Assembly: GCA_002633005.1 (NCBI GenBank)
Contig: NMRA01000215.1
Location: 598,852 to 662,851 of the forward strand
From: Phoronis australis
Taxonomy: Eukaryota; Phoronida; Phoronidae
Reading direction: 5' to 3'
Length of the DNA: 64,000 bases
A program made the translations under genes and the position numbers. Within the stretch, counting starts at the first letter, position 1. Every line of letters starts with the position of its first letter. The notes beneath the pieces were generated by a model that searched no databases, was not told the DNA's origin, and saw only the letters and a list, made by a program, of their open reading frames with translations. Positions 25,701 to 35,414 of this stretch are shown here, in pieces.

Positions 25701-28700
25701 ACCTTGACCGCAACGCCACCTCTCAGACGCTTTGTTGGTGTCGCACCTAGTTCTCTTGTTACAACATCCGTAAACAATTTGTTCCGTACCCCTGTGGAGT
25801 GTTAGTTTCCTGACACAACTGTCCACCTGTTTGGCTCCTGGCGCCCGGACGCAGGTCAACGCCCAGAAAACGCCTGCCATGTGGCCTGTTGTGTGAGTTA
25901 ATTGTGACGCCGTCTCTGACGGAAATTTGTGGACAGACATTGCATTACATAACGCGTCCACTGTAATGGGTAGAGCTGGAAAGCGATACCAGAGAGTGAG
26001 AAATGAATATTGCGGAGAAAGATCACTTGATTGTCACAGGAACTTATGACATTTCACCTCTCTAGTATTATTTCTTCACCTAGTACTGTGGGTTTCCAGA
26101 CTCGGGCGTGTGTATTTCAAGCCTTATAGAGGGCGTTGGAATAATACGTCAAGTTCGAAGTTTGTTACAAGTTATGGTTGAATAAATGCTTGGTTCTAAA
26201 GAGCTGTGTGTAACTGTGCGTGTGTCTGTCACCTATGACCCGCAGTAGCGTGCAGAGGTTTGGTGATGCCCTGGGCGATATATATTTGATGTCCATCTCT
26301 TTACGTAGATGCATGGACCCTAGTACTAAGAACAGTAAAAAAGATGAAACACTAAATAGAAACTTTATTTAGTTTAACTGCAAATCAGTCACAATTTCAA
26401 AAGTTTATTCATAGTGATAGGATGCCCTCGATGTGGAGATCCCAAAGCCGTCTCCCCGTCGCCCCCTCTTTTGCACATTATTGTCATGGTGGCAGCATTG
26501 GGATTGTTTAATTATTCATGTGTGTTTATGCAGACCAAGTGTGAACCTTTACTGGTAATGAACAAGCAGCAACTGGCGACACAATCCGTCATGTAAATGT
26601 ACTGTTGTGTGCCGATTTTAATAGCTTGTTGTTTTCATAATAATGCATATGTGAAACGTTGTATTTACATTTCCTTTGACATTTAAAGCAGTAAAAACTC
26701 CATTACGCATCTGTGGACAATTATGAGACAGGGAATACCCAATCTTTGCTTGAGGTTTCATAAAACGTTTTGTTTTTGTCCGCAAATTGCTGTCACGTGA
26801 CGCCAACACTTTGGTCGTTAGGCCGACGTCTCGAAAGCCGGGACAGTCAATGCGGAACGCCACCGACATGCAGGGCATAGACATGGCGTGATAAAGACTG
26901 ATATATGTACAAATATAATGTTTCACACGGAAACAAATGCGTTAATCTGATTGTCTGGGAGAAACACATTTGTTTACCCCATGCCGACGCAGGATATGGA
27001 AGTACTGTTTGGAAACTAGGGAGGAAAACGTACTTCAGTAATGGGTTCATGGAGATTTCTGCACTGATGGCAAATAATTCGTTAAAATTTCAGATGTTAA
27101 CGCAGGGTATGAAGAGCATTCGCACACACCCAACAGTGATAATAAACGATCAACTCCAATCAGTGACACATCATCGGAAGAGTGTCACCTTCTCAGACAG
27201 AGGACGAAACGGAAACCACGTGTGCTCTTCTCTCAGGCACAGGTTTATGAGCTGGAGCGGCGGTTTAAACAACAAAGATATTTGTCAGCACCCGAACGGG
27301 AACAAATGGCCTCAATGCTCAAGTTAACCTCAACACAGGTAAATGTATTTTGACGGCGGAAATACAGCTGCTGTGTGTGCAGTCATCATCGCCATGGTCA
27401 TCATCGTCATCATCAATATTTCTATCACCACCTCCACCAGTACCATCACAACCACCATCATCGTCATCATAGCATCATCATTATCGTCATCACCACCATC
27501 ACCATCATCGTCATNNNNNNNNNNNNNNNNNNNNNNNNNNNNNNNNNNNNNNNNNNNNNNNNNNNNNNNNCCACCACCACCACCACCATCAACACCACCA
27601 CCACGACCACCACCACCATCACCACCACTACCACCGCCACCACCACTCCAGTTTTACTCGTGACTTTATTATTATTAACAAGCTTACAAGTATGCACTAC
27701 TACGGTGGCTGTGAAAGGACGGCACGGCAACTTTTTTTCTCCGTTGTTAACTCTATTAATAGACTTAATAACTCTATCGATAGACTTAATATCTCTATCG
27801 ATAGAGTTACTACTCTATCGCTAGACTTTTTAACTCTATCGATAGACTTACTAACTCTATCGATAGACTTATTAACTCTGTCGATAGACTTACAAATTCT
27901 ATCGATAGACTTATTAATTCTGTCGATAGACTTACAAATTCTATCGATAGACTTATTAATTCTTTCGATAGAGTAAGTCTATCGATATAGTAAGTCTATC
28001 GATAGAGATAGTAAGTCTATCGATAGAGTTAGTAAGTCTCGATAGAGTTATTAAGTCTATCGATAGAGATAGTAAGTCTATCGATATAGTTAGTAAGTCT
28101 ATCGATAGAGTTAATAAGTCTATCGATAGAGTTAGCAACGGAGAAAAATAGTTGCCGTGCCGTCCTTTCACAGTCACCGTACACACCAGAGTTGTATCTC
28201 CGCACCAAATTTTCCTTGAGGCAAGTTTTGTTGTTGAACACGACGTTCCATAGCCTGAGTAGATAAGTACCGGACAATTGTGCTGTATACAACTATTTTC
28301 TCGTTATGTGATTTGGATATGAAGCCTGTAATACTGACTATTTGTGCTTTCATCACTGCCATGAACCTACATCATAACGCGAGATCAGCCTGCCGTCAAC
28401 TAGAGCGCTTATCTACTAACACAATTAAAATTAAAGGGACGTCGTGTTCAGGAAAACTTGTCTCAGTTATGCATACCATGGGTAATCAACTTTAATTGTG
28501 TATGATATTCAAGAAGACTTGGTCAGACAGCTGATATATTCCTGTATGTCCTTCACTGGACTTAGATAATTTAATGCAACATTTCGTCTGTCACATTCAT
28601 CGATATACGCTTATATTCCTACATTACGTGACGAGAAAGGCGTAATGGTAGTTTGTCGATTAAATGTACATTTGAAAGCGAAATTCAATGATTGATGAGT

Positions 28701-31378
28701 CACGAAATTTATAATATCAAAACGTCGCTTGCACATTCAGATCGCAGGTTATAAAAACGAATTCTCTGCTGCACGCTTTTTTATGTGAGTCTGAACGTTG
28801 AAAATTATGTGAAATAGATGTATTCCGGTCATTCCAGCATTGCCCTGTAGACCATAAAACTGACGCCGAGACTATAAAACACCTAGTAGTTCTGCTTTAA
28901 ATCAATTCTGAGAACAACAACAGATAATTTTAACGGACGTACAGCCGATAAGGAATCGTCATGAACACGCGCATTGCAAAAAGCTTGACAAGCTTTTAAG
29001 ATAGCACTCTTCTGACCTGCGTTTTAGACGTGTTGTCAGAGTATTCGATATCGCAAAGGCTGCCAGCTTTCCTTGCTTGCCTGCATGCACCATTGATACT
29101 CTGGCCGCAATCATGAGCGCCGTCTTTTGCCGATAAAACGAACTGATTATACTTTCATCACCGCACAGCAGCCATTTCATTCTTATAACGTATTGTTTGA
29201 ACCAATACGCTACCTCTAGTAGTCATATAAAGGATACATTTCGATGAATATAATTTTGACTATCATGTCTTCTTTTGTAACATCGTACTTCATGTATATT
29301 CTAAGACGTTTTAATCAAGGATACAAAAATTCGCATAGGGTAACGCCATGTGTCATACATCAATGGCGAGTTAAAGGAGAAAGCAACGTTTTTCATGTCA
29401 GTTTCACTAAAAATACGGTTCGTTGATTATCCCAGACATGTATATCAGTCAATCACGGCTTCCCATAATTTAATTAATTAGTCATGCCCTATTCCGTAAT
29501 TGATATTTAGGAGGTTAAGAATGTCCGTCCATTTTGTTTCTGCGTTCGAGTTTAGTGTGAAGATCTGTTCTACTGTTGTTTTTGTGCTGGTTCGCTAAAA
29601 TTGCCGTCACCACTTCCCATCGACGTGTATTCGACGACAAGCTAGGCTGTTAGAGGATTCAATTACGGTACGTTGGATTTAGGAATAATTTAGTTCAGTC
29701 ACGGTTGTCAAGTCTGAGAATGGCTGGATATGTGGCGACCCATATTGAGTGGCGTGAGTGACGGAACCATTGTTAAAAGCGGTGGTGACGAGGACTCTTT
29801 TTCATTTTCACTAACAGCCAGTGGATGGATATGTGTTTGAGCCCAAGTCTAGTGAGACAGAATGCGCACTCCCACTGGATGGTGACCTGAGCACCCAAAC
29901 CGCTTAAATCCCGCCGTGGGACTCCGTTGCCAAACACTTGGCATCTTTTAAATTGCTACAGTACTTTAGTGAAGTTCACAGTAAACTTATCAAAGTTTGG
30001 GTTTGCTGTTCACTCGACGACGAACTGTCGTCTTTGCTGAGTGACGAACGGGGGATATTCACTCCCACCACTTAACGTCGCTGCAGGACTGCTTATAGGC
30101 TCTGGGCTGGACGCAACACCGGCAGAGAGTGAATCACTGCTGGTTCCCGCGATTGCAATCACGCTCGTGAAGGTACGTTCTGAGGCTCGGGAGACAGTAG
30201 ATGAAGGGCCTCCAGTCATGGTAGGGGACGTAGCTAGTGGGGCATCTCATTTCAAAAATGCACTTCTCGGAGGTGGTGACGGTGCACTGCCTGGAATCAA
30301 CAGCGACGCTATGTCACCTTTCTTTAGGCGATGAACCTTCATCACTTCTGCGTACATATCTCTTTCGCTATCCGACGGCAGAAAATGCTTGCCACACACT
30401 TGATAATTTACCACTACTTTGTATGTTGGCGTGGTCGTCTAACACTGCGTTCTTCACACGAACGAGCCAAATACGGCGGAGTGTGTCATCCGTCGAAAAG
30501 CGATGAGTGCAATGGAATACCCAAAGTACGCGTGAGACGATAATGAGCACATCCCGGTACGTAGCAACCGTGCTGACTGTCTCGTAAACAAAAGCAGACG
30601 ACGACCGAACTTATCGCAAAACAGACTAACTCGATAGCTTACTGCCAGGCTACATGAAAACAAAGTGACGTCATTTCCAGAAAAGGGTATGACTAATCAA
30701 TTAAATTTCTGGAATCCCTAATTAAGTGAAAAAAATGGGTCTGGTATAATCAACGAACCCCATGTTTACTAAAAATGATATGGAAGTAGGTTGATTTCTC
30801 CTTCAACTCAGCACTGATCTTTGACACATGGCGTTACCCTACGCGAATTTATATATCCTTGATCAAAACGTCTTATAATGTACATGAAGTACGACGTTAC
30901 AAATGAAGACATGAGTTCCTTTGGCTGATATGTATGCAAAGCATTGACTGATCAGAAACTTCACTTTTAGCTTCATATGCACTTATAGAGGGCACATCTT
31001 TAACAATCAGGTGCTAACGCTAGGTCTGTTTCGTTCCAGGTGAAGATATGGTTTCAAAATCGTCGATACAAATGCAAGCGTCAGAGACAAGATAAAACAC
31101 TAGAGTTAACGGCTATGCAACCTCCCCGCAGAGTGGCTGTCCCGGTTCTTGTGCGGGACGGCAAACCTTGTCTCGCTCGAGAAGGTCAGCAATACTCTCC
31201 ACCTTACAATGTCAACCCCTTTGCTGCCTACGGGGGATACTCTGCGCCGGCCTACAGTAACGTTAGCAATATGTCGAACACATACAATATGGCGCCCATG
31301 TCGCACAATATGGCGCCAACGACAAACTACGACCAGCAAGCGATGTATGTGAATTCGCAAGGCTTAAGAACATGGTAG
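10169..31378 (+). CDS. Nkx2-5/tinman (NK4) homeodomain transcription factor, three exons
   Basis: Joining 10169-10706, 27094-27338 and 31040-31378 gives an uninterrupted protein of 373 residues. It is a nuclear DNA-binding transcription factor of the NK2 class, whose family acts in heart, gut and pharyngeal mesoderm specification. Residues 31-42 form a TN (tinman) motif, [11 protein letters not shown], the Groucho-binding repression motif. The homeodomain spans about 218-277 and has the NK2 hallmark Tyr54 in [11 protein letters not shown]. The NK2-specific domain is at about 291-306, with [14 protein letters not shown]. The protein ends LRTW, like the conserved C-terminus of Nkx2-3/2-5 proteins. 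Both junctions are in phase (1 and 0), and intron 2 falls between homeodomain residues 44 and 45. TN plus NK2-SD plus this C-terminus favours NK4/Nkx2-5 over Nkx2-1/2-2. No frameshift or stop is present, so the gene looks functional. Confidence 0.93.
12532..12756. mobile_element. MITE with CAGTGGCGGA/TCCGCCTATG ends and ATTAT duplication
   Basis: The element begins CAGTGGCGGACCTAG and ends AAATCCGCCTATG, an imperfect inverted repeat. It is flanked by a perfect ATTAT on each side (12527-12531 and 12757-12761), consistent with a 5-bp target-site duplication. The interior is C-rich on one end and noncoding. Similar ends occur at 50873 (inverted) and 51549. It is non-autonomous; the superfamily is not certain. 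Confidence 0.65.
13826..13982. repeat. Foldback repeat enclosing a 44-bp tandem duplication
   Basis: The outer arms (13826-13865 and about 13945-13982) are inverted relative to each other. The left arm has GAGCTGGCAGGCTGTTATTG; the right arm reversed has an equivalent ACTGGCTGGTCGTTATTC. Between them a 44-bp unit beginning TCTCTACAAGTTGACTTGTC is repeated exactly at 13862-13905 and 13906-13949. The whole could fold into a hairpin. It lies in intron 1. Confidence 0.65.
15322..15369 (+). repeat. 24-bp exact tandem duplication
   Basis: Two adjacent copies of a 24-base unit beginning CAGCAAGATAACAGTTAAGA. No function is evident. Confidence 0.85.
19638..21563 (+). promoter_or_regulatory. Cluster of CACGTG palindromes in intron 1
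   Basis: CACGTG occurs at 19638, 20078, 20110, 20403, 20417, 21238 and 21558. Three of these share the longer TCACGTGAAT. CACGTG is the canonical E-box for bHLH-ZIP factors (Myc/Max, USF, MiT/TFE). Seven sites within 1.9 kb of AT-rich sequence are more than expected by chance, so this is a candidate intronic enhancer. No direct evidence of binding exists, and TCACGTGA also occurs singly elsewhere in the window. Confidence 0.35.
22066..22331. mobile_element. CATG-ended MITE, copy 2
   Basis: Starts CATGAGCACACCCAGC and ends CTGGGTGCGCGCATG. The interior shares the G-run, TTCTCAGACTTTTTGTCTC and CTTCGCCAAATGGGGGC segments with copies at 6107 and 34117. No coding capacity; it lies in intron 1 of the homeobox gene. 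Confidence 0.7.
23241..24685 (+). repeat. Duplicated 1.4-kb block, copy A
   Basis: This block matches 25008-26442 in direct orientation with roughly 1-2% differences and a few small indels. It ends at GATCC, where copy A continues into a CAGGGCTCGACATAAC-type sequence that copy B lacks. Position next to a single N suggests two haplotypes placed in series, though a true segmental duplication is possible. A 120-codon frame on the minus strand is open in both copies but is probably noncoding. Confidence 0.85.
24684..25006. mobile_element. Probable DNA-transposon end inserted in copy A
   Basis: The sequence begins CAGGGCTCGACATAACGAGC, a form of terminus I recall from hAT-like elements in aquatic animals. 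It then has internal palindromes such as GCAGGTCGCATTTGCGACCT and repeated TGCGAGCTGAG units. Copy B of the surrounding duplication has no such sequence at the corresponding point. The element is cut off by the N at 25007, so its far end is missing. Family assignment is tentative. Confidence 0.45.
25008..26442 (+). repeat. Duplicated 1.4-kb block, copy B
   Basis: Second copy of the block at 23241-24685, starting directly after the N at 25007. It runs past the copy A breakpoint into sequence that continues to exon 2 without interruption. This is the likely empty-site version of the locus. Confidence 0.85.
27094..27338 (+). CDS. Nkx2-5-type gene, exon 2 (homeodomain residues 1-44)
   Basis: Acceptor TTTCAG|ATGTTAAC at 27093/27094; donor CACAG|GTAAAT at 27338/27339. 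It encodes residues 181-261 plus two bases of codon 180. After a polar linker come basic residues [14 protein letters not shown], then helices 1 and 2 of the homeodomain, ending KLTSTQ. A second acceptor 12 bases downstream (CGCAG|GGTATG, exon start 27106) keeps the same frame, so the exon start is uncertain by four codons. Similarity to vertebrate Nkx2-5 across this exon is nearly complete. Confidence 0.9.
27380..27655 (+). repeat. CAT/CAC trinucleotide array with 56-base gap
   Basis: Imperfect ATC/CAC/CAT trinucleotides. A run of 56 N at 27515-27570 breaks the array, so its true length is unknown. Poly-His, poly-Thr and poly-Val frames here are artefacts. Confidence 0.9.
27701..28181. mobile_element. 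Foldback element with TCTATCGATAGA satellite arms
   Basis: Outer ends of about 45 bp are inverted copies: TACGGTGGCTGTGAAAGGAC at the left, and its near-exact reverse complement at 28162-28181. Inside, about ten units of a 21-bp satellite (core TCTATCGATAGA, followed by CTTATTAA) run toward the centre near 27968. About eight units run back in the opposite orientation. The whole 481 bp is therefore one large imperfect palindrome made of small palindromes. No coding capacity and no clear target duplication. It resembles foldback transposons; the family is not recognised. Confidence 0.8.
29264..30913 (-). mobile_element. THAP-type DNA transposon copy B, degraded
   Basis: Long inverted repeats of about 250 bp mark the ends. 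The left end begins CATGTCTTC and includes TTAAAGGAGAAAGCAACG at 29371; the right end is its imperfect reverse complement, ending at 30913. Read on the minus strand, the interior retains pieces of a THAP zinc-finger protein in different frames, including [17 protein letters not shown] near 30480-30500. Frameshifts and stops break the gene. It is related to copies at 53879-55395 and 45629-46207. It occupies intron 2 of the homeobox gene and ends only about 126 bp before exon 3. Confidence 0.7.
31040..31378 (+). CDS. Nkx2-5-type gene, exon 3 (homeodomain helix 3, NK2-SD)
   Basis: Acceptor GTTCCAG|GTGAAG at 31039/31040, phase 0; stop TAG at 31376-31378. It encodes the last 112 residues. The exon opens with [17 protein letters not shown], recognition helix 3 with Trp48, Phe49, Asn51 and the NK2-class Tyr54. 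After about 13 residues comes the NK2-specific domain ([16 protein letters not shown]). A tail rich in Tyr, Asn, Ser and Met follows, with two SNMSNT/SHNM-like repeats, ending GLRTW. No disruption is visible. Confidence 0.93.
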   Translation: MKIWFQNRRYKCKRQRQDKTLELTAMQPPRRVAVPVLVRDGKPCLAREGQQYSPPYNVNPFAAYGGYSAPAYSNVSNMSNTYNMAPMSHNMAPTTNYDQQAMYVNSQGLRTW

Positions 31379-31689
31379 CACAACGTGTGCGATTTATTGT
31401 TTTGTTCCTGTACAAAGTTGTGATTTATATATTATTCGTGTACAAAAATATGCCTTGTAGTTTTTTCATGGATCTTGATTTATTTGGCTGTTCTCACTGA
31501 ATGGTTTTACTTACGATCGTTCGCTGTGTTCCGTAGTCCAAGAGCGAGATCAAGCAAGACCACGCAAAATCACGTTAGTAAAAGGCAAGTCAAGTTTTGG
31601 AAATAACCTCAAGACCTTGACTTTATAATGTAGCAAAATGGCCGCCACCGACGTGATTGGAACACGAGGCTAGAATATTGACTTATGGG

Positions 31690-31695
31690 AATAAA
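31690..31695 (+). terminator. Candidate poly(A) signal of the Nkx2-5-type gene
   Basis: AATAAA about 310 bases after the stop codon. Another AATAAA at 32524-32529 would give a longer 3' untranslated region. Which is used cannot be told from sequence. Confidence 0.45.
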
Positions 31696-31699
31696 CTCG

Positions 31700-33810
31700 T
31701 TATATCTGCGCTATAAGTTAAGATTTCTCGCCACGAGTATCTCTTGTGTCGTATGCTGTGCAACTCGTATCTGATCGTGAACTCAGACTCGTGAAGCAGG
31801 TGCATTGCAAGATATTCTGTAATCCTCCACAAATGCCCTTCCTCTAGGTCTGCAACTAGAGTTCGTGTGTGTCACCTGACATTTAAACATTGGCACTGCC
31901 TTTAGTGTCGCCAGTTTCAGTGAAATTTGGATTAATATTAGTGGCAAAACTGCGTGCGATTTGAAATTTATAACAACGTATGTGAGGCAATGCTGATTTC
32001 TGCTAAGATTGAACATGTATGGAATCTTGTAGGACGGTCAGCTATCTGAATTTTACGTTGACCAACTGTTAATATGTGGATACGAGTGTATTGTGGTTTT
32101 CAACGTATCATTGAGTACCTAATTCTTGTTCGAGCAAATGCATTGCACACTTTGAGTTAAAGTTGGGTGCAGTTTTCTTTTTAAATGTAACTTCTAAAAC
32201 ACGTTTTTGAAAGAGCTTTTTCGATCGATCACGCTTAGTAAGGAGCGTTACATTTATGCCTCTAAATTTTGGATTAGGTGAATGAGTCTGAGTCATACGG
32301 AAATCTGAAAACAAAGAATTTTCCTGTACCCCTGAAATCGTGGTATAAAAATGACCAAATGATTGGTGGCTGCGTCTCTAGGAGATCGACATTTGGGACG
32401 TCATCATAGGAACATGAAAACGGAGGTCAATGATCTTACTCTCAAACGGAAGACTCTGGTATCGCCTGCTTGTGGAATGCACTTTTTTGGTGGAAGCATC
32501 TAATCTCAACATTCTTCCGCTTTAATAAAGGTGTCTCTATGTATTGGAACTTTATGTAATCTTCCAATTGACGCATGATGAAAAAAACTGGTATAATTGT
32601 ATTGTTTTAAGAAACTACTGTCATATACGTGTTATGATACTGATGGCGACGCTAACGCCGGACGCAGAAAAAACGCCAGATAATCAGGATACTACGGCTA
32701 GATTTGGATTATTTTAGCATAAACACTGATTGCAAAACAGTCTAAAGTACTTTGTATTTGTCTCATTATTTATCTAATAAAATATTTCTCAACATTACAC
32801 CGTGTGCACTTTGCGTGGAGCTGCGAGCACAGGCTGCGAAGCGTGAATCAAGAGACATCCCCAGAATATTAGGAACTTTTCGTGAAGTACAGTGCCCTCT
32901 GTATTTGCGTTTTAGTACCAATTTACTTAAGTTTATCAAAGTAACCGTAGACAGTTAACTTAGCTGGTGCGCATTTGTTGCGTCATCAGAAAAACTAAAA
33001 CACGCAAGTTTTACTCAGTTAATTTTGAAAAAAAATGACGTGACGCCAACAGTATCATTTGGACATACGTTTAAGTTCTAATACATGTAAGCCGTTGTCG
33101 ACAAGTGCATTTAAACAAATAACTATAAAACTACAGAAATAAACTCCAAAAGTATTTATTTTCTTAAAGTCGGAAGCATGTAGACTACGATTTTTAAATT
33201 CATACCAATCTGCTGTTTTCGGAAAGTATCGCAAATTAGGTAAACATTTCCTAGCAAAACAACGGTATCAACAATGACGCCAAATTTCATTTCGTAAATG
33301 AAATCTCAAAAAAAACTTTGTTGCAGGTTTCTGAAATATCAGTTCGTTTTCGTTTTAAATGGATGTTCTTGGCGAGAACAGCTATTTTCTGACATCAGCC
33401 TTTGCCTCTGAGGATTCGAATCTGAAATCCCCGCGATCGCAGTCAAACGCACTCCTAGCCTAGCTCAATACCAGCCGATAAATGACAAACACTGGTCAAG
33501 TCACCGGCCTTAGATTCAGCGAATATCTGACAAACAACGGTGAGGATTGGCGATTTGCGATAAAATCACAAAATGGGATTTTGTATTTCTTGTTTTGTAC
33601 ATGTAGCTCTGGTCAAAGCTAGTAACTTCAAGAAGTCTATCCCCAAAAATGTGTTAAAGTCTGCGGTAAAACGGAAAATGTCTATTAAAGTACATAATTT
33701 ATAGTCTCATACTCTGTAACCCTTGTTGCAATAGTGAAACCTTTAAAAACAATTTCTATATAACAGCGTTTCAGAAAACAGTACATAACTTGAAGTATAG
33801 TTCGGTAGTA
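31700..33810. other. Intergenic/3' region, no gene seen
   Basis: AT-rich noncoding DNA downstream of the homeobox gene. The stretch 33100-33380 shares loosely similar segments with 16446-16510 and 41610-41870 (for example AACAACGGTATCAA and AATGAAATCTCAAAAA), suggesting old dispersed repeats. Nothing coding was recognised. Confidence 0.5.
33395..33475 (-). repeat. tRNA-like SINE fragment
   Basis: On the minus strand the stretch reads GACTGCGATCGCGGGG followed by CAGATTCGAATCCTC, a good polymerase III B box. The A-box region upstream is degenerate. It resembles the fragment near 3640. It is annotated as a SINE relic, not a functional tRNA, because no cloverleaf can be drawn with confidence. 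Confidence 0.4.
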
Positions 33811-33817
33811 GCCCATC

Positions 33818-33955
33818 GTTTACACAAACTTCGTTAAAGATAAGACTAGACTTTTTTGTTAGCGAGCTTGATACTGTTCCAAAATTACCAACGTGCTAGT
33901 ATCAAGCTCGCTAACAAAAAGTCTAGTCGTGTCTTTAACGAGATTTGTGTAAATT
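33818..33955. mobile_element. Short foldback/MITE with about 53-bp inverted arms
   Basis: The left arm (33818-33874) and right arm (33899-33955) are near-perfect inverted copies. Each carries a GTTAGCGAGCTTGATAC-type sequence next to the 24-base loop. One arm also occurs alone, diverged, at 52837-52890. No coding capacity. Confidence 0.75.
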
Positions 33956-34116
33956 GAAGTATGTGGAAATTATTTCATATAAATCCGAACAACCATTTCT
34001 GATATATGGCGTTAGGAATTCAGCCAAATTTGTACATAGTTATAGGATCTTTCGGAACCTAAGAGATGTCCAATACAGCCATTCTCGTTGTGTAGTATCT
34101 GACATGGACGAGCTTA

Positions 34117-34377
34117 CATGGACGCATCCAGCCTAAAAAATGGGGGCGGGGGGCTCGAATTTTTGAAAAAGTGGACTAAGATTCACGTGGTACGTTTATG
34201 GCTATGAATTGTGCATTCGCCGAATTTTGGTACTTCTTGCCTTTTTAGTGGATTTTTGTCTCGTTTTCTATATTTCAGGAGTTTTTGTTCCCCTGAGGAA
34301 GACCCTTTTGTCCACTTCACCAAATGGGGGCTCGTTCAAGCTCCCGAGCCCCCAAACCACCCCTGTGTGCGCGCATG
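34117..34377. mobile_element. CATG-ended MITE, copy 3
   Basis: Starts CATGGACGCATCCAGCC and ends CCTGTGTGCGCGCATG, with interior segments shared with copies at 6107 and 22066 (G-run, GTCTCGTTTTCTAT, CACTTCACCAAATGGGGGC). Noncoding. Confidence 0.65.
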
Positions 34378-34989
34378 TCATGTCAGGTAATTACGTTTTG
34401 GGCTAACAAAGTGTGCATGTAGTAATAACTAGAACCATGTTTTACAGCCTTTAAAATTTATTTTGTCAGAGTGCATTATGTGCATACATGTATTACAGTC
34501 ATCGGTGTCGTCAGAAAGCCTACCAACCCCAGTTTCTTTCAATTCCCGTTTCGGCGATCTCCACATCTTTACCTGTAGGCAAATTCAACTGTGTTTATTA
34601 TATTTGCGTATGTTCGCGTACCGTATCGGTACCCAGTGGTGAAAGCGATTCGGCGATAAGGGGCCGCATCTTTAGAAAGTCATCATCCATTTGCTTAGTA
34701 TAGAAGGTGGCGTAAAACAGAAAAGACCACAGTTAATAAAGACTTTAAATGCTCTTTCAGTGGGAACAGAGAGCCCATTTCGCGTATTAAGCCAAAAAGC
34801 ATAATTGGCTATGAACTGCGATTTTTTAAACAACTGGTGGTACCGAGTTTTTTAGTTCCTCAAAACAAGAACATCTACGTGCAGTGAGCAAAACTGATGG
34901 TGATTTTTTTTACTCAGCTCTAGCCAGGAGGTGGGGGTGAGGGGGAAGAGCACTCGTGCCAATTCTCGAAAATTCATGCTTTTCATCCT

Positions 34990-35410
34990 TATCAACTGGG
35001 GTGTCTTCCGATGACGCCACCCTCATCATATTGTGATCTGGCCTTTCGTACCTGGCCACGCCGGTGTCTTGATTAATGAGCGTGCAGATTACCTCGCTGG
35101 CTCATGCACCACCAACCTACCCATCTACTTATATTCGGCTGATATTAAGCTTCTGGCCCACAAACGCACCCTCGAGCAGACTTCGTCCCAACTGGCTGAG
35201 TTCAATGATGGTAGCCGACTGCTCGAAGCCGGTATTATTTATGGCCATGCTACTAAAAGTTACAAGCAGAGCCGTGCCCGAGTGTTGTCAAATCGGATGC
35301 TTACAGGCAACGTTAGCCCTGGAGTTCTGCGCCTTCTGCTGTCACGGGGATGGTCTGGGGAGGGGATAAATGCATCAGCATGTCCCCAATGCTCCTGTCC
35401 GTGACATGTA
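34990..35410 (+). pseudogene. Non-LTR retrotransposon RNase H/C-terminal relic
   Basis: The frame at 35033-35400 reads VPGHAGVLINERADYLAG, the conserved end of the RNase H domain in LINE polyproteins. A basic C-terminal stretch follows and ends SACPQCSCP, a short zinc-knuckle-like end. Upstream the frame is interrupted by a stop immediately before FVPGH, and no reverse transcriptase can be seen. It is therefore a 5'-truncated, decayed element rather than a host gene. The exact LINE clade is not recognised. Confidence 0.65.
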
Positions 35411-35414
35411 TTAC

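Larger units (their letters stand above)
10707..27093 (+). other. Intron 1 of the Nkx2-5-type gene (about 16.4 kb)
   Basis: Begins GTGAGT and ends TTTCAG. It contains no supported gene. Most of 10.7-12.5 kb and 14-22 kb is AT-rich and repeat-poor, which fits regulatory DNA. A cluster of CACGTG sites lies at 19.6-21.6 kb. Repeats inside are a MITE at 12532, a 24-bp tandem duplication at 15322, a foldback at 13826, a CATG-ended MITE at 22066, and the duplicated block around the N at 25007. Confidence 0.85.
27339..31039 (+). other. Intron 2 of the Nkx2-5-type gene (about 3.7 kb)
   Basis: Begins GTAAAT and ends GTTCCAG. It splits the homeodomain between residues 44 and 45, an insertion site seen in other homeobox genes. 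Much of the intron is recent repeat: a CAT/CAC trinucleotide array with an N gap, a satellite-bearing foldback element, and a THAP-type transposon copy. Confidence 0.85.

Noticed and set aside
27343-27824. Long frames of Thr, His, Pro or Val around the N gap
   Set aside because: They are readings of the CAT/CAC array and run through undetermined bases.
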